DNA of 64,000 nt. It comes from Galeopsis tetrahit. Taxonomy: Eukaryota; Streptophyta; Magnoliopsida; Lamiales; Lamiaceae. The notes under the pieces were generated by a model that was not told where the DNA came from, made no database searches, and was given only the letters and a program-made list of their open reading frames with translations. Both the position numbers and the translations under genes were made by a program. Below, in pieces: positions 1 to 8,926 of this stretch. The stretch is from assembly GCA_963675135.1 (NCBI GenBank), contig CAVLYN010000004.1, positions 1 through 64,000 on the forward strand, read 5' to 3'. Position 1 is the stretch's first letter. Each line of letters opens with the position of its first letter.

Positions 1-9
1 TCCAACACG
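1..9 (+). repeat. Tail of the preceding satellite unit
   Basis: These nine bases equal unit positions 233-241, so the window begins inside the array and its left edge is not the array edge. Confidence 0.95.
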
Positions 10-12
10 TTG
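3..12. other. Boundary dyad CAAC-AC-GTTG (first copy)
   Basis: A 4-bp inverted repeat with a 2-base centre at unit positions 235-241 plus 1-3, repeated at nearly every unit boundary. It is weakened by C1 in type C and by T238 before most G units. All five short units lose bases within or next to it. A protein-binding or cleavage role is only inference. Confidence 0.6.
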
Positions 13-250
13 ATAGCGAAATTTAGATTCGACAAATACGAAGATTTAGTGATTAGTTACCAAGAAAACATTATTTTGTCTTTAATTATCACAAAATTAC
101 ACTCGTTAGTGAGAGTTTATGCTCATTCTAATGTGAAAACGCACTTTCTTCAATTTTCTCATTCTCTATTTTTCAAAAGACTCAAGAATTGCAAAGAGTT
201 AACCATTACCAATACATCTTTGTTCTAAAGTTGTTGTTTTTTCCAACACG
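10..250 (+). repeat. Monomer type A (representative)
   Basis: Diagnostic bases in unit numbering: C8, T45, C79 context ATC, A99, T117, CAA at 142-144, A171 and A179; the linker has G224 and A or T at 232. About 29 copies, including six (at 5794, 33256, 46752, 48680, 52536, 56151) with T93, and two with a 6-bp deletion. Copies at 5312, 32774 and 46270 share C117 and A195 and always precede type P. Type A commonly precedes X, or closes the M N O A quartet. Confidence 0.85.
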
Positions 251-491
251 TTGATAGCGAAATTATGATTCGATAAATACGAAAATTTAGTGATTAGTTA
301 CCAAGAAAACATTATTTTGTCTTTAATTATCACAAAATTACACTCGTTAGTGAGAGTTTATGCTCATTCTAATGTGAAAACGCACTTTCTTCAATTTTCT
401 CATTCTCTATTTTTCAAAAGACTCAAGAATTGCAAAGAGTTAACCATTACCAATACATCTTTGTTCTAAAGTTGTTGTTTTATCCAACACG
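251..491 (+). repeat. Monomer type X (frame-broken)
   Basis: Differs from A by A15 T16, T24 and A34. The A15/T16 change turns the sixth codon of the recurrent open frame into TGA. Twenty-five copies occur (for example 1456, 2902, 7481, 10614, 17838, 24339, 34943, 49403, 61691, 63619), so this is an established, amplified variant. Most copies follow A, H or H2 and precede E, I, EN or V. Confidence 0.88.
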
Positions 492-732
492 TTGATAGAG
501 AAATTTAGATTCGACAAATACGAAGATTTAGTGATGAGTTACCAAGAAAACATTATTTTGTCTTTAATTATCACAAAATTACACTCGTTAGTGAGAGTTT
601 ATGCTCATTCTAATGTGAAAACGCACTTTCTTCAATTTTCTCATTCTCTATTTTTCAAAAGACTCAAGAATTGCAAAGAGTTAACCATTACCAATACATC
701 TTTGTTCTAAAGTTGTTGTTTTATCCAACACG
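492..732 (+). repeat. Monomer type E
   Basis: Diagnostic bases: A8, T15, C24, G45 (giving an ATG at unit 43-45), CAA at 142-144, A171, A179, A207, and linker G224/A232. About 15 copies. It is the closest thing to a consensus in the window, and C, M, EN, E2 and F differ from it at only a few places. Its only ATG in the recurrent open frame is internal, at 534 in this copy. Confidence 0.85.
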
Positions 733-973
733 TTGATAGAGAAATTTAGATTCGACAAATACGAAGATTTAGTGATGAGTTACCAAGAAAACATTATTTT
801 GTCTTTAATTATCACAAAATTACACTCGTTAGTGAGAGTTTATGCTCATTCTAATGTGAAAACGCACTTTCTTCAATTTTCTCATTCTCTATTTTTCAAA
901 AGTTTCAAGAGTTGCAAAGAGTTAACAATTACCAATACTTCTTTGTTCTAAAGTTCTTGTTTTGTCCAATACG
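733..973 (+). repeat. Monomer type F
   Basis: Begins like E but from about unit 171 carries the alternative 3' block: T171, T172, G179, A195 and T207, with linker C224/G232 and often T238. About 15 copies. Looks like a fixed recombinant of an E-like left part and an R-like right part. It nearly always precedes G. The copies at 25062 and 25544 instead end with A207 and the E-type linker. Confidence 0.85.
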
Positions 974-1214
974 TTGATAGTGAAATTAAGATTCGATAAA
1001 TACGAAGATTTAGTGATTAGTTACCAAGAAAACATTATTTTGTCTTTAATTTTCACAAAATTACATTCGTTTGTGAGAGTTTATGCTCACTCTAATGTGA
1101 AAACGCACTTTCTTCGTTTCTCTCATTCTCTACTTTTCAAAAGTCTCAAGAGTTGCAAAGAGTTAACCATTAACAATACTTCTTTGTTCTAAAGTTCTTG
1201 TTTTGTCCAACACG
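974..1214 (+). repeat. Monomer type G
   Basis: Diagnostic bases: T8, A15, T24, T45, T79, T93, T99, C117, CGT at 142-144, C147, C160, T171, G179 and A200. About 12 copies, plus two chimeras (58319, 60969) whose right half is E2-like. By hand count it differs from E at about 20 of 241 positions, the widest divergence among common types. It is usually preceded by a linker with T238. Confidence 0.85.
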
Positions 1215-1455
1215 TTGATAGCGAAATTTAGATTCGACAAATATGAAGATTTAGTGATGAGTTACCAAGAAAACATTATTTTGTCTTTAATTATCACAAA
1301 ATTACACTTGTTAGTGAGAGTTTATGCTCATTCTAATGTGAAAACGCACTTTCTTCAATTTTCTCATTCTCTATTTTTCAAAAGACTCAAGAATTGCAAA
1401 GAGTTAACCATTACCAATACATCTTTGTTCTAAAGTTGTTGTTTTTTCCAACACG
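1215..1455 (+). repeat. Monomer type H
   Basis: Type A start (C8) combined with T30, G45 and T95. T30 and T95 are both C-to-T changes at CpG. Eight copies: 1215, 2661, 10373, 17597, 21453, 28436, 50367 and 63378 (the last also T131). It follows G and precedes X, except at 28436, where I follows directly. Confidence 0.85.
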
Positions 1456-1696
1456 TTGATAGCGAAATTATGATTCGATAAATACGAAAATTTAGTGATT
1501 AGTTACCAAGAAAACATTATTTTGTCTTTAATTATCACAAAATTACACTCGTTAGTGAGAGTTTATGCTCATTCTAATGTGAAAACGCACTTTCTTCAAT
1601 TTTCTCATTCTCTATTTTTCAAAAGACTCAAGAATTGCAAAGAGTTAACCATTACCAATACATCTTTGTTCTAAAGTTGTTGTTTTATCCAACACG

Positions 1697-1937
1697 TTGA
1701 TAGTGAAATTAAGATTCGATAAATACGAAGATTTAGTGATTAGTTACCAAGAAAACATTGTTTTGTCTTTAATTTTCACAAAATTACACTCGTTAGTGAG
1801 AGTTTATGCTCATTCTAATGTGAAAATGCACTTTCTTCAATTTTCTCATTCTCTATTTTTCAAAAGACTCAAGAATTGCAAAGAGTTAACCATTACCAAT
1901 ACATCTTTGTTCTAAAGTTGTTGTTTTATCCAACACG
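1697..1937 (+). repeat. Monomer type I
   Basis: V-type start (T8, A15, T24, T45) with G64, T79 and T131, then an E-like right half. T131 is another C-to-T change at CpG. Twelve copies counting the fragment at 63860. Copy 50849 has an A-type start; copy 53500 lacks T131. It usually follows X and precedes C. Confidence 0.85.
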
Positions 1938-3383
1938 TTGATAGAGAAATTTAGATTCGACAAATACGAAGATTTAGTGATGAGTTACCAAGAAAACATT
2001 ATTTTGTCTTTAATTATCACAAAATTACACTCGTTAGTGAGAGTTTATGCTCATTCTAATGTGAAAACGCACTTTCTTCAATTTTCTCATTCTCTATTTT
2101 TCAAAAGACTCAAGAATTGCAAAGAGTTAACCATTACCAATACATCTTTGTTCTAAAGTTGTTGTTTTATCCAACACGTTGATAGAGAAATTTAGATTCG
2201 ACAAATACGAAGATTTAGTGATGAGTTACCAAGAAAACATTATTTTGTCTTTAATTATCACAAAATTACACTCGTTAGTGAGAGTTTATGCTCATTCTAA
2301 TGTGAAAACGCACTTTCTTCAATTTTCTCATTCTCTATTTTTCAAAAGTTTCAAGAGTTGCAAAGAGTTAACAATTACCAATACTTCTTTGTTCTAAAGT
2401 TCTTGTTTTGTCCAATACGTTGATAGTGAAATTAAGATTCGATAAATACGAAGATTTAGTGATTAGTTACCAAGAAAACATTATTTTGTCTTTAATTTTC
2501 ACAAAATTACATTCGTTTGTGAGAGTTTATGCTCACTCTAATGTGAAAACGCACTTTCTTCGTTTCTCTCATTCTCTACTTTTCAAAAGTCTCAAGAGTT
2601 GCAAAGAGTTAACCATTAACAATACTTCTTTGTTCTAAAGTTCTTGTTTTGTCCAACACGTTGATAGCGAAATTTAGATTCGACAAATATGAAGATTTAG
2701 TGATGAGTTACCAAGAAAACATTATTTTGTCTTTAATTATCACAAAATTACACTTGTTAGTGAGAGTTTATGCTCATTCTAATGTGAAAACGCACTTTCT
2801 TCAATTTTCTCATTCTCTATTTTTCAAAAGACTCAAGAATTGCAAAGAGTTAACCATTACCAATACATCTTTGTTCTAAAGTTGTTGTTTTTTCCAACAC
2901 GTTGATAGCGAAATTATGATTCGATAAATACGAAAATTTAGTGATTAGTTACCAAGAAAACATTATTTTGTCTTTAATTATCACAAAATTACACTCGTTA
3001 GTGAGAGTTTATGCTCATTCTAATGTGAAAACGCACTTTCTTCAATTTTCTCATTCTTTATTTTTCAAAAGACTCAAGAATTGCAAAGAGTTAACCATTA
3101 CCAATACATCTTTGTTCTAAAGTTGTTGTTTTATCCAACACGTTGATAGTGAAATTAAGATTCGATAAATACGAAGATTTAGTGATTAGTTACCAAGAAA
3201 ACATTGTTTTGTCTTTAATTTTCACAAAATTACACTCGTTAGTGAGAGTTTATGCTCATTCTAATGTGAAAATGCACTTTCTTCAATTTTCTCATTCTCT
3301 ATTTTTCAAAAGACTCAAGAATTGCAAAGAGTTAACCATTACCAATACATCTTTGTTCTAAAGTTGTTGTTTTATCCAACACG

Positions 3384-3624
3384 CTGATAGAGAAATTTAG
3401 ATTCGACAAATACGAAGATTTAGTGATGAGTTACCAAGAAAACATTATTTTGTCTTTAATTATCACAAAATTACACTCGTTAGTGAGAGTTTATGCTCAT
3501 TCTAATGTGAAAACGCACTTTCTTCAATTTTCTCATTCTCTATTTTTCAAAAGACTCAAGAATTGCAAAGAGTTAACCATTACCAATACATCTTTGTTCT
3601 AAAGTTGTTGTTTTATCCAACACG
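3384..3624 (+). repeat. Monomer type C
   Basis: Type E with T1 changed to C, so the unit begins CTGATA. Thirteen copies: 3384, 11096, 18320, 22176, 28918, 35907, 36871, 40004, 40968, 41209, 42414, 43378 and 51090. Copies 35907, 40004 and 42414 also have T24 and G232. Copy 36871 carries the M markers A100 and G159 as well. It nearly always follows I or K. Confidence 0.85.
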
Positions 3625-3865
3625 TTGATAGAGAAATTTAGATTCGACAAATACGAAGATTTAGTGATGAGTTACCAAGAAAACATTATTTTGTCTTTAA
3701 TTATCACAAAATTACACTCGTTAATGAGAGTTTATGCTCATTCTAATGTGAAAACGCACTTTCTTCAATTTTCTCATTCTCTGTTTTTCAAAAGACTCAA
3801 GAATTGCAAAGAGTTAACCATTACCAATACATCTTTGTTCTAAAGTTGTTGTTTTATCCAACACG
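3625..3865 (+). repeat. Monomer type M
   Basis: Type E plus A100 and G159. Seventeen copies; two relatives (51331 and 54946) keep G159 but have G100. First member of the M N O A quartet. Confidence 0.85.
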
Positions 3866-4106
3866 TTGATAGAGAAATTTAGATTCGACAAATACGAAGA
3901 TTTAGTGATGAGTTACCAAGAAAACATTATTTTGTCTTTAATTATCACAAAATTACACTCGTTAGTGAGAGTTTATGCTCATTCTAATGTGAAAACGCAC
4001 TTTCTTCAATTTTCTCATTCTCTACTTTTCAAAAGTTTCAAGAGTTGCAAAGAGTTAACCATTACCAATACTTCTTTGTTCTAAAGTTCTTGTTTTGTCC
4101 AACACG
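3866..4106 (+). repeat. Monomer type N
   Basis: E-like to about unit 159, then C160, T171, T172, G179, C195 and T207 with a C224/G232 linker. Twenty copies, making it one of the commonest types. Second member of the M N O A quartet; also used near the right end (57355, 59523, 62173). Confidence 0.85.
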
Positions 4107-4347
4107 TTGATAGTGAAATTAAGATTCGATAAATACGAAAATTTAGTGATTAGTTACCAAGAAAACATTATTTTGTCTTTAATTTTCACAAAATTACATT
4201 CGTTTGTGAGAGTTTATGCTCACTCTAATGTGAAAACGCACTTTCTTCGTTTCTATCATTCTCTACTTTTCAAAAGTTTCAAGATTTGCAAAGAGTTAAC
4301 CATTACCAATACTTCTTTGTTCTAAAGTTCTTATTTTGTCCAACACG
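4107..4347 (+). repeat. Monomer type O
   Basis: Diagnostic bases: T8, A15, T24, A34, T45, T79, T93, T99, C117, CGT at 142-144, A149, C160, T172 and T179; the linker has A227. Seventeen copies. Those at 12060, 19043 and 22899 (called O2) also have A81 and are confined to the 16-unit HOR of the left half. Confidence 0.85.
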
Positions 4348-5552
4348 TTGATAGCGAAATTTAGATTCGACAAATACGAAGATTTAGTGATTAGTTACCA
4401 AGAAAACATTATTTTGTCTTTAATTATCACAAAATTACACTCGTTAGTGAGAGTTTATGCTCATTCTAATGTGAAAACGCACTTTCTTCAATTTTCTCAT
4501 TCTCTATTTTTCAAAAGACTCAAGAATTGCAAAGAGTTAACCATTACCAATACATCTTTGTTCTAAAGTTGTTGTTTTATCCAACACGTTGATAGAGAAA
4601 TTTAGATTCGACAAATACGAAGATTTAGTGATGAGTTACCAAGAAAACATTATTTTGTCTTTAATTATCACAAAATTACACTCGTTAATGAGAGTTTATG
4701 CTCATTCTAATGTGAAAACGCACTTTCTTCAATTTTCTCATTCTCTGTTTTTCAAAAGACTCAAGAATTGCAAAGAGTTAACCATTACCAATACATCTTT
4801 GTTCTAAAGTTGTTGTTTTATCCAACACGTTGATAGAGAAATTTAGATTCGACAAATACGAAGATTTAGTGATGAGTTACCAAGAAAACATTATTTTGTC
4901 TTTAATTATCACAAAATTACACTCGTTAGTGAGAGTTTATGCTCATTCTAATGTGAAAACGCACTTTCTTCAATTTTCTCATTCTCTACTTTTCAAAAGT
5001 TTCAAGAGTTGCAAAGAGTTAACCATTACCAATACTTCTTTGTTCTAAAGTTCTTGTTTTGTCCAACACGTTGATAGTGAAATTAAGATTCGATAAATAC
5101 GAAAATTTAGTGATTAGTTACCAAGAAAACATTATTTTGTCTTTAATTTTCACAAAATTACATTCGTTTGTGAGAGTTTATGCTCACTCTAATGTGAAAA
5201 CGCACTTTCTTCGTTTCTATCATTCTCTACTTTTCAAAAGTTTCAAGATTTGCAAAGAGTTAACCATTACCAATACTTCTTTGTTCTAAAGTTCTTATTT
5301 TGTCCAACACGTTGATAGCGAAATTTAGATTCGACAAATACGAAGATTTAGTGATTAGTTACCAAGAAAACATTATTTTGTCTTTAATTATCACAAAATT
5401 ACACTCGTTAGTGAGAGTTTATGCTCACTCTAATGTGAAAACGCACTTTCTTCAATTTTCTCATTCTCTATTTTTCAAAAGACTCAAGAATTGCAAAGAG
5501 TTAACAATTACCAATACATCTTTGTTCTAAAGTTGTTGTTTTATCCAACACG

Positions 5553-5793
5553 TTGATAGAGAAATTTAGATTCGACAAATACGAAGATTTAGTGATGAGT
5601 TACCAAGAAAACATTATTTTGTCTTTAATTTTCACAAAATTACACTCGTTAATGAGAGTTTATGCTCATTCTAATGTGAAAACGTACTTTCTTCGTTTCT
5701 ATCATTCTCTACTTTTCAAAAGTTTCAAGAATTGCAAAGAGTTAACCATTACCAATAATTCTGTGTTCTAAAGTTCTTGTTTTGTCCAACACG
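5553..5793 (+). repeat. Monomer type P
   Basis: E/M-like left part with T79 and A100, joined to an S-like right part: T133, CGT at 142-144, A149, A206, T207 and G211. Only three copies (5553, 33015, 46511), each between a variant A unit and an A unit with T93. These three sites are therefore copies of one larger segment. Confidence 0.85.
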
Positions 5794-6034
5794 TTGATAG
5801 CGAAATTTAGATTCGACAAATACGAAGATTTAGTGATTAGTTACCAAGAAAACATTATTTTGTCTTTAATTATCACAAAATTACATTCGTTAGTGAGAGT
5901 TTATGCTCATTCTAATGTGAAAACGCACTTTCTTCAATTTTCTCATTCTCTATTTTTCAAAAGACTCAAGAATTGCAAAGAGTTAACCATTACCAATACT
6001 TCTTTGTTCTAAAGTTCTTATTTTGTCCAACACG

Positions 6035-6275
6035 TTGATAGCGAAATTTAGATTCGACAAATACGAAGATTTAGTGATTAGTTACCAAGAAAACATTATT
6101 TTGTCTTTAATTATCACAAAATTACACTCGTTAGTGAGAGTTTATGCTCACTCTAATGTGAAAACGCACTTTCTTCGTTTCTATCATTCTCTACTTTTCA
6201 AAAGTTTCAAGATTTGCAAAGAGTTAACCATTACCAATACTTCTTTGTTCTAAAGTTCTTATTTTGTCCAACACG
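6035..6275 (+). repeat. Monomer type Q
   Basis: Type A left half joined to a type O right half (C117, CGT at 142-144, A149, T179, A227). Four copies: 6035, 13741, 33497 (also T69) and 46993. Confidence 0.82.
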
Positions 6276-6516
6276 TTGATAGCGAAATTTAGATTCGACA
6301 AATACGAAGATTTAGTGATTAGTTACCAAGAAAACATTATTTTGTCTTTAATTATCACAAAATTACACTCGTTAGTGAGAGTTTATGCTCACTCTAATGT
6401 GAAAACGCAATTTCTTCGTTTCTCTCATTCTCTACTTTTCAAAAGTTTCAAGAGTTGCAAAGAGTTAACAATTACCAATACTTCTTTGTTCTAAAGTTCT
6501 TGTTTTGTCCAACACG
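6276..6516 (+). repeat. Monomer type R
   Basis: Type A left half, then C117, A135, CGT at 142-144, C147, C160, T171, T172, G179, A195 and T207. Twelve full-length copies plus three with a 1-bp deletion (56392, 58560, 61210). Usually precedes S, or H2 in the right third of the window. Confidence 0.85.
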
Positions 6517-6757
6517 TTGATAGTGAAATTAAGATTCGATAAATACGAAGATTTAGTGATTAGTTACCAAGAAAACATTATTTTGTCTTTAATTTTCACA
6601 AAATTACATTCGTTTGTGAGAGTTTATGCTCACTCTAATGTGAAAACGTACTTTCTTCGTTTCTATCATTCTCTACTTTTCAAAAGTTTCAAGAGTTGCA
6701 AAGAGTTAACCATTACCAATAATTCTGTGTTCTAAAGTTCTTGTTTTGTCCAACACG
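6517..6757 (+). repeat. Monomer type S
   Basis: G-like left half with T133, A149, A206, T207 and G211 on the right. Nine copies: 6517, 12542, 14223, 19525, 23381, 33979, 48439, 52295 and 55910. Always follows R. Copy 14223 has a private G at unit 110. Confidence 0.85.
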
Positions 6758-6998
6758 TTGATAGCGAAATTTAGATTCGACAAATACGAAGATTTAGTGA
6801 TTAGTTACCAAGAAAACATTATTTTGTCTTTAATTATCACAAAATTACATTCGTTTGTGAGAGTTTATGCTCACTCTAATGTGAAAACGCACTTTCTTCG
6901 TTTCTCTCATTCTCTACTTTTCAAAAGTCTCAAGAGTTGCAAAGAGTTAACCATTAACAATACTTCTTTGTTCTAAAGTTCTTGTTTTGTCCAACACG
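6758..6998 (+). repeat. Monomer type T
   Basis: Type A start joined to a type G body from about unit 93 (T93, T99, A200). Seven copies: 6758, 12783, 14464, 19766, 23622, 34220 and 38558 (the last with T131). Always precedes E2. Confidence 0.85.
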
Positions 6999-7239
6999 TT
7001 GATAGAGAAATTTAGATTCGACAAATACGAAGATTTAGTGATGAGTTACCAAGAAAACATTATTTTGTCTTTAATTATCACAAAATTACACTCGTTAGTG
7101 AGAGTTTATGCTCATTCTAATGTGAAAACGCACTTTCTTCAATTTTCTCATTCTCTATTTTTCAAAAGACTCAAGAATTGCAAAGAGTTAACCATTACCA
7201 ATACTTCTTTGTTCTAAAGTTCTTATTTTGTCCAACACG
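6999..7239 (+). repeat. Monomer type E2
   Basis: Type E body but with T207 and the linker C224/A227/G232. Ten copies: 6999, 8927, 13024, 14705, 16151, 20007, 23863, 26990, 34461 and 38799. It always precedes A and makes a convenient phase marker for the 16-unit HOR. Confidence 0.85.
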
Positions 7240-8203
7240 TTGATAGCGAAATTTAGATTCGACAAATACGAAGATTTAGTGATTAGTTACCAAGAAAACA
7301 TTATTTTGTCTTTAATTATTACAAAATTACACTCGTTAGTGAGAGTTTATGCTCATTCTAATGTGAAAACGCACTTTCTTCAATTTTCTCATTCTCTATT
7401 TTTCAAAAGACTCAAGAATTGCAAAGAGTTAACCATTACCAATACATCTTTGTTCTAAAGTTGTTGTTTTTTCCAACACGTTGATAGCGAAATTATGATT
7501 CGATAAATACGAAAATTTAGTGATTAGTTACCAAGAAAACATTATTTTGTCTTTAATTATCACAAAATTACACTCGTTAGTGAGAGTTTATGCTCATTCT
7601 AATGTGAAAACGCACTTTCTTCAATTTTCTCATTCTCTATTTTTCAAAAGACTCAAGAATTGCAAAGAGTTAACCATTACCAATACATCTTTGTTCTAAA
7701 GTTCTTATTTTGTCCAACACGTTGATAGCGAAATTTAGATTCGACAAATACGAAGATTTAGTGATTAGTTACCAAGAAAACATTATTTTGTCTTTAATTA
7801 TTACAAAATTACACTCGTTAGTGAGAGTTTATGCTCATTCTAATGTGAAAACGCACTTTCTTCAATTTTCTCATTCTCTATTTTTCAAAAGACTCAAGAA
7901 TTGCAAAGAGTTAACCATTACCAATACATCTTTGTTCTAAAGTTGTTGTTTTTTCCAACACGTTGATAGCGAAATTATGATTCGATAAATACGAAAATTT
8001 AGTGATTAGTTACCAAGAAAACATTATTTTGTCTTTAATTATCACAAAATTACACTCGTTAGTGAGAGTTTATGCTCATTCTAATGTGAAAACGCACTTT
8101 CTTCAATTTTCTCATTCTCTATTTTTCAAAAGACTCAAGAATTGCAAAGAGTTAACCATTACCAATACATCTTTGTTCTAAAGTTGTTGTTTTATCCAAC
8201 ACG
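7240..8203 (+). repeat. Duplicated A X pair
   Basis: Units at 7240, 7481, 7722 and 7963 read A X A X. Both A units carry the rare T81 (7320 and 7802), and the first X ends with the C224/A227/G232 linker instead of its usual one. A 482-bp tandem duplication explains this. Confidence 0.82.
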
Positions 8204-8926
8204 TTGATAGAGAAATTTAGATTCGACAAATACGAAGATTTAGTGATGAGTTACCAAGAAAACATTATTTTGTCTTTAATTATCACAAAATTACACTCGT
8301 TAGTGAGAGTTTATGCTCATTCTAATGTGAAAACGCACTTTCTTCAATTTTCTCATTCTCTATTTTTCAAAAGACTCAAGAATTGCAAAGAGTTAACCAT
8401 TACCAATACATCTTTGTTCTAAAGTTGTTGTTTTATCCAACACGTTGATAGAGAAATTTAGATTCGACAAATACGAAGATTTAGTGATGAGTTACCAAGA
8501 AAACATTATTTTGTCTTTAATTATCACAAAATTACACTCGTTAGTGAGAGTTTATGCTCATTCTAATGTGAAAACGCACTTTCTTCAATTTTCTCATTCT
8601 CTATTTTTCAAAAGTTTCAAGAGTTGCAAAGAGTTAACAATTACCAATACTTCTTTGTTCTAAAGTTCTTGTTTTGTCCAATACGTTGATAGTGAAATTA
8701 AGATTCGATAAATACGAAGATTTAGTGATTAGTTACCAAGAAAACATTATTTTGTCTTTAATTTTCACAAAATTACATTCGTTTGTGAGAGTTTATGCTC
8801 ACTCTAATGTGAAAACGCACTTTCTTCGTTTCTCTCATTCTCTACTTTTCAAAAGTCTCAAGAGTTGCAAAGAGTTAACCATTAACAATACTTCTTTGTT
8901 CTAAAGTTCTTGTTTTGTCCAACACG
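8204..8926 (+). repeat. Units E F G
   Basis: Three units that complete the series E2 A X (A X) E F G begun at 6,999. The same six-type series E2 A X E F G is repeated immediately to the right from 8,927. Confidence 0.8.

Larger units (their letters stand above)
492..3383 (+). repeat. 6-unit HOR (E F G H X I), two tandem copies
   Basis: Units 492-1937 and 1938-3383 have the same type order, giving a 1,446-bp period. The copies are nearly identical; one difference I saw is a T at 3057 in the second X unit. The same six types reappear in order inside the 16-unit HOR further right, so this is a contracted or ancestral form of it. Confidence 0.85.
3625..5552 (+). repeat. M N O A quartet, two copies
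   Basis: Two 964-bp quartets, at 3625-4588 and 4589-5552. The last A carries C117 and A195, the form that always precedes P. The same locus structure recurs with four quartets at 29,159 and three at 43,619. Confidence 0.87.
5553..7239 (+). repeat. Segment P A Q R S T E2
   Basis: Seven units in an order repeated exactly at 33,015-34,701. The first three (P A Q) also recur at 46,511-47,233. Marks a segmental copy relation across about 27 kb. Confidence 0.85.

Noticed and set aside
113..175. Shorter ancestral repeat inside the unit (CTCATTCT twice, 36 bp apart; TTACCAA twice)
   Set aside because: Only 7-8 bp matches at unrelated spacings (36 and 149 bp). Not enough to support a sub-repeat origin of the 241-bp unit.
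534..710. A 58-codon frame beginning at an internal ATG in E-like units
   Set aside because: The ATG depends on G45, which is absent from the A, G, I, O, Q, R, S, T and X types. It is one variable base, not a conserved start.
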